From an uncultured Propionibacteriaceae bacterium (GTDB taxonomy: Bacteria > Actinomycetota > Actinomycetes > Propionibacteriales > Propionibacteriaceae), in contig CAMCJC010000113.1 of NCBI GenBank assembly GCA_945875065.1, forward strand, positions 1-7,737: a stretch of 7,737 nucleotides of DNA, given 5' to 3'. Below, in pieces: positions 5,562-7,737 of this stretch; within the stretch, counting starts at the first letter, position 1, and each line of letters starts with the position of its first letter. Made by a program: the position numbers and the translations under genes. The notes under the pieces were generated by a model that saw only the letters and a list, made by a program, of their open reading frames with translations, did no database searches and was not told the DNA's origin.

Positions 5562-6482
5562 CTATCGCCGTTGGCAGGGGGCGTCGCGGTTCAGGGCCCG
5601 GCGAACGACTGCGGCGGTCCCGGTGGTGCCGTCGATATCGTCGAGGGCCGCGGAGATATCGATGGTGCCCTCCTCGACTCCGATGGTCACGGCGATCAGG
5701 GCGCTGACGGCGCGGGGGTCTTCGAGCCGCAGGAAGCGCTGCCCGAGTAGGGCCCGCCAGTGACGTTCGATCTTGGGGTCCTGCCAGTAAGAGGTCATCC
5801 GGGGGAGCACGAAGTAGACGTTCCAACGCTCCTGCAGTTTGGCGTAGAGGGTGGCGACGTTGACGTCCTCGCGTTCCTGGGTCCCGAGGACTTCGCGCAG
5901 GTGCCGGGCCTTCAGAATGGGCTTGTTCATCTCGTCGCCGATGATGAACAGGTAGCCCTTGCGGCCGCGGTGCTCCCATGCGTCTGTAGCGACGCGGTGC
6001 AGGAAGAACCAGGCGGCGAGGTCGTAGGACTCAGACTGCTGCCCGCCGCCGCAACCCTCAAGGAAGATCAGACGGAGCTGCTCGTCCATGCGGTTGTCGG
6101 ACTCGAACTGCCCGATCTGGAGGGGTACTCGGTCGGAGTCGGCGTCACCGATCGCGCCGAACAGGATCTGCGGATCGGGGGCGTAGCGGCCGTCGACCAG
6201 GAGCCGCAGAAGGGCGGGCAGTTGCTGTTGGAGGTGCATCGGCACCTCGCCCATCGAGCCGGTGACGTCGAACAGGACGGCGATTGGCGTCGAGTGAGGG
6301 TGCTCGGCGCTGTCGCGGGACTCGCGAAAAGCGCGGAACGGTTCCAGCTCGGGGGCCGCGCGCCACAGTCGCGGGTCGGTGCGGCGGGTGGTTGCGCTGT
6401 ACTGGAAGTCGTCGATGCCGCGCGCCCTCCGGTAGGCCTCCTGAGCTTCGTAGTCTCCGGTACTCCAGTGTCCGCTTCCCAT
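5562..6482 (-). CDS. von Willebrand factor A domain protein
   Basis: The 306-residue product has no signal peptide or membrane segment, so it is probably cytosolic. After a charged N-terminus (about 1-65, including FRESRDSAEHPHS) the VWA core begins with PIAVLFDVTGSMGEVP (66-81). This is a MIDAS metal site of the D-x-T-x-S kind (Asp72, Thr74, Ser76). LFGAIGDADSDRVPLQIGQF (107-126), a glycine-rich GCGGGQQSESYDLA (143-156) and YLFIIGDE (177-184, Asp183) follow as expected of further VWA strands and metal-loop positions. VWA proteins of this kind usually act as scaffolds or partners of an enzyme. AAGGAGG at 6487-6493 supports ATG 6482. The gene heads an operon with the PurA-like gene (2-nt gap) and is divergent from the NrtR-like regulator. 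The domain call is firm; the role is inferred from context. Confidence 0.85.
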   Translation of the reverse strand: MGSGHWSTGDYEAQEAYRRARGIDDFQYSATTRRTDPRLWRAAPELEPFRAFRESRDSAEHPHSTPIAVLFDVTGSMGEVPMHLQQQLPALLRLLVDGRYAPDPQILFGAIGDADSDRVPLQIGQFESDNRMDEQLRLIFLEGCGGGQQSESYDLAAWFFLHRVATDAWEHRGRKGYLFIIGDEMNKPILKARHLREVLGTQEREDVNVATLYAKLQERWNVYFVLPRMTSYWQDPKIERHWRALLGQRFLRLEDPRAVSALIAVTIGVEEGTIDISAALDDIDGTTGTAAVVRRALNRDAPCQRR

Positions 6483-6486
6483 GGTT

Positions 6487-6493
6487 CCTCCTT
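6487..6493 (-). promoter_or_regulatory. Ribosome binding site of the VWA gene
   Basis: AAGGAGG on the minus strand, 4 nt before ATG 6482. Confidence 0.8.
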
Positions 6494-6517
6494 CGTTGGT
6501 GGGCCAGCTATGTTTCT

Positions 6518-6546
6518 AGTGTATCTTACTAGTAAGATGTACGCAA
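6518..6546 (-). promoter_or_regulatory. Promoter of the VWA/PurA-like operon
   Basis: On the minus strand, -35 TTGCGT (6541-6546) and -10 TACACT (6518-6523) are separated by exactly 17 nt. The predicted start is near 6511, giving a leader of about 28 nt with a good ribosome site. The spacer is almost wholly occupied by a perfect palindrome. Confidence 0.65.
6523..6538. promoter_or_regulatory. Perfect 16-bp palindrome, likely operator of the NrtR-like regulator
   Basis: ATCTTACTAGTAAGAT is fully self-complementary. It lies between the -35 and -10 of the VWA promoter, and its right half contains TAAGAT (6533-6538), a possible -10 for the divergent regulator gene. One bound dimer could therefore repress both directions. 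The assignment to the neighbouring NrtR-like protein rests on position; I did not match it to a published NrtR consensus. Confidence 0.65.
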
Positions 6547-6566
6547 GATTCGGTGTTGCAAGAACC

Positions 6567-7190
6567 GTGAAAATAGGGCGCCCCGATGCGTATGGTGACC
6601 TTGTGAATGACTCGCTCGTTTCCGTCGACGTGCTTGCCCTGCGCTTGTTCGACGCCAAGGTCTCGTTCGCGACGGTCGTGCGCAAGGTCGAGCCGTTCGT
6701 CGGCCGTCCTGCCCTTCCCGGCGTCTTGCTGTTGGAGGGGGAACGCTTGGCAGAGGCCGCCGAGCGGGCTCTGCGGGAGAAGGCTGGCTTGGCGACGGCC
6801 GCGCTCGGCCAGCTAGTCGTTTTCGATGAGCCGAGCCGCGACCCGCGCGGCGCCACCCTCTCGGTCGCCATGTGGGCTGTGGCAACGGGCGACGCGGGCA
6901 TCGAGTGGCGGCCCGTCGATGAGCCCGGTGACCTGGCCTTCGACCATGCCCACATCGTCGCCAGCTGCCGCCCGATCCTCGCGCGCCTGCTGTGGAGCGA
7001 ACCGGGCTTCACCCGCGCCCTGATGGGGGAGAAGTTCACGGCCGGCGACGCGGTGGGCGCCACCTGGCAGCTGACCGGCGTCAAGCCCGACCGAGGCAAC
7101 TTGAACAAGAAGCTCGCATCTGTCCCAGGCCTGGAGCATGCCGGCTATCTGCCCGGTCGTGGCCGCCCGTCGAAGTGGCGCTGGAGCTGA
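6567..7190 (+). CDS. NrtR-like transcriptional regulator (degenerate Nudix domain plus winged helix)
   Basis: The 207-residue product (from GTG 6567) matches the NrtR architecture: an N-terminal Nudix-fold domain and a C-terminal winged-helix DNA-binding domain. Nudix landmarks include SVDVLALRLF (19-28), EPFVGRPALPG (42-52) and the box region up to REKAGL (70-75). DPRG, SVAMWAV and LAFDHAHIV follow, all typical of NrtR. The C-terminal part has GEKFTAGDAV, then NLNKKL and GRGRPSKW, matching the FTL...FRRK...GRGRPA pattern. In the box the second G is V53, the E of RE is A68 and the second E of EE is K72, so hydrolysis is improbable. Known NrtR proteins repress NAD-metabolism genes and release DNA on binding ADP-ribose. 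The start is uncertain: ATG 6537 (217 aa) and GTG 6603 (195 aa) are alternatives, and none has a clear ribosome site; 6567 best fits the usual N-terminal length. Confidence 0.8.
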   Translation: MKIGRPDAYGDLVNDSLVSVDVLALRLFDAKVSFATVVRKVEPFVGRPALPGVLLLEGERLAEAAERALREKAGLATAALGQLVVFDEPSRDPRGATLSVAMWAVATGDAGIEWRPVDEPGDLAFDHAHIVASCRPILARLLWSEPGFTRALMGEKFTAGDAVGATWQLTGVKPDRGNLNKKLASVPGLEHAGYLPGRGRPSKWRWS

Positions 7191-7737
7191 GTGGCGTTCC
7201 GGGGGAGTTCGCGAGTAACGAGCTGCTCGCTGAATGGCTGTGCTTTCAGGGGTGCTGCTTAGCTCTCTGTGGCCGGTGCCGTCGTGAGCGGGAGGTCGAG
7301 AATGAGGGCATCAGTGGCGAGACCAATCTCAACTACATCCTCATGCCCGTCGTGCAGTCAAGCAGCGACGTCGATGACGGTGGTGCACCTTCGCCAACGA
7401 ATGTCGTGATGCTGAGCCGTCTGTCATCGTCACGTAGGAGAATCTGAAGGAATCCAATGATGGGGCATAGTGCAATGAGTTTGCGTTTATGATGCCCTTC
7501 GGGACACGAGAACGGCGGTCGTTGGAATCCCCGTCCCGCCAAGCCCTCGAGAGTCGTGATGAATGAAAACGTCGGGTTGTTGACGAGTTTTCGATGCTCT
7601 TCGACCAGTTGCTTCCATTAGTTTAATCACCGATTCAGGATGAGGAGTGAGGAAGCCGGTGTAACCTGGGTCGGCCGCGGGTGGTATAGCGCCCATTTAA
7701 CGAGATGTCGTTGTGTTTGGTGGTTTTCTGGGGTGTT
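7191..7737. other. AT-richer tail with broken minus-strand reading frames
   Basis: No intact gene is recognisable. Three minus-strand segments have protein-like sequence in two frames. One runs from ATG 7696 to a stop at 7487 (69 aa, containing FLTPHPESVIKLMEA and FIHHDSRGLGG). A shifted frame is open across 7333-7542 (KLIALCPIIGFLQILL). The first frame reopens at 7259-7354 and ends in VVEIGLATDALILDLPLTT. Together they could be one gene broken by two frameshifts, but I do not recognise a family. Third-position G/C preference is weak and the stretch is visibly richer in A/T than the rest. No strong terminator was seen after the NrtR-like stop; only a short CGAG-CTG-CTCG hairpin (7219-7229). 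Confidence 0.3.

Noticed and set aside
5560..5979. Longer start for the PurA-like gene inside the VWA coding region
   Set aside because: The extension is arginine/proline-rich out-of-frame sequence of the VWA gene; homology begins right after GTG 5559.
5760..6566. Longer start for the NrtR-like gene through the VWA region
   Set aside because: It would be antisense to the VWA gene and cross the divergent promoter; Nudix homology begins near 6620.
1..7737. tRNA, rRNA, CRISPR array, riboswitch or intact insertion sequence
   Set aside because: No cloverleaf with TTCGAATC-type arm, no regularly spaced direct repeats and no transposase with terminal repeats were seen on either strand.

Overview
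The window looks like chromosomal DNA of a high-GC Gram-positive actinobacterium. Supporting signs are strong G/C preference at third codon positions, a DUF2510-type membrane protein, -10 hexamers (TANNNT) placed 6-7 nt before an ATG as in leaderless transcripts, a HAIR-like heat-shock operator, and an NrtR-type regulator. The species cannot be named from this sequence. No rRNA, tRNA, CRISPR array or intact mobile element was seen.

Left part (1-2630): a short-chain dehydrogenase cut by the window edge (minus strand) lies downstream of a small heat-shock protein gene (hsp20, minus), separated by a strong stem-loop. Upstream of hsp20 are an extended -10 and a HAIR-like inverted repeat. Positions 1276-1464 hold a relic of a second, different short-chain dehydrogenase on the plus strand. 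A 400-bp spacer with two hairpins and a perfect 9-3-9 palindrome precedes a YagU-like (DUF1440) membrane protein on the plus strand. That gene converges with the next block across a 150-bp spacer containing two hairpins.

Middle part (2631-4307): two tandem minus-strand genes encode single-pass membrane proteins. They share a homologous extracytoplasmic domain but have unrelated N-termini, and both appear to have leaderless starts.

Right part (4318-7190): this is the most interesting block. An NrtR-like regulator (degenerate Nudix domain plus C-terminal DNA-binding region) is transcribed rightward. Divergent from it, a von Willebrand factor A (VWA) gene and a PurA-like (adenylosuccinate synthetase superfamily) gene are transcribed leftward with 2 nt between them. 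A perfect 16-bp palindrome fills the spacer between the -35 and -10 of the VWA promoter, as expected of a repressor site. The PurA-like protein keeps the nucleotide-binding motifs and general-acid/base residues but has changed the positions that bind IMP and aspartate in PurA, so it probably uses other substrates. The proposal is that NrtR, which in known cases senses ADP-ribose, controls a VWA plus PurA-like pair that makes or modifies a nucleotide-like metabolite. This is inference, not a recognised system.

The last 550 bp (7191-7737) are visibly more AT-rich and hold only broken minus-strand reading-frame segments.
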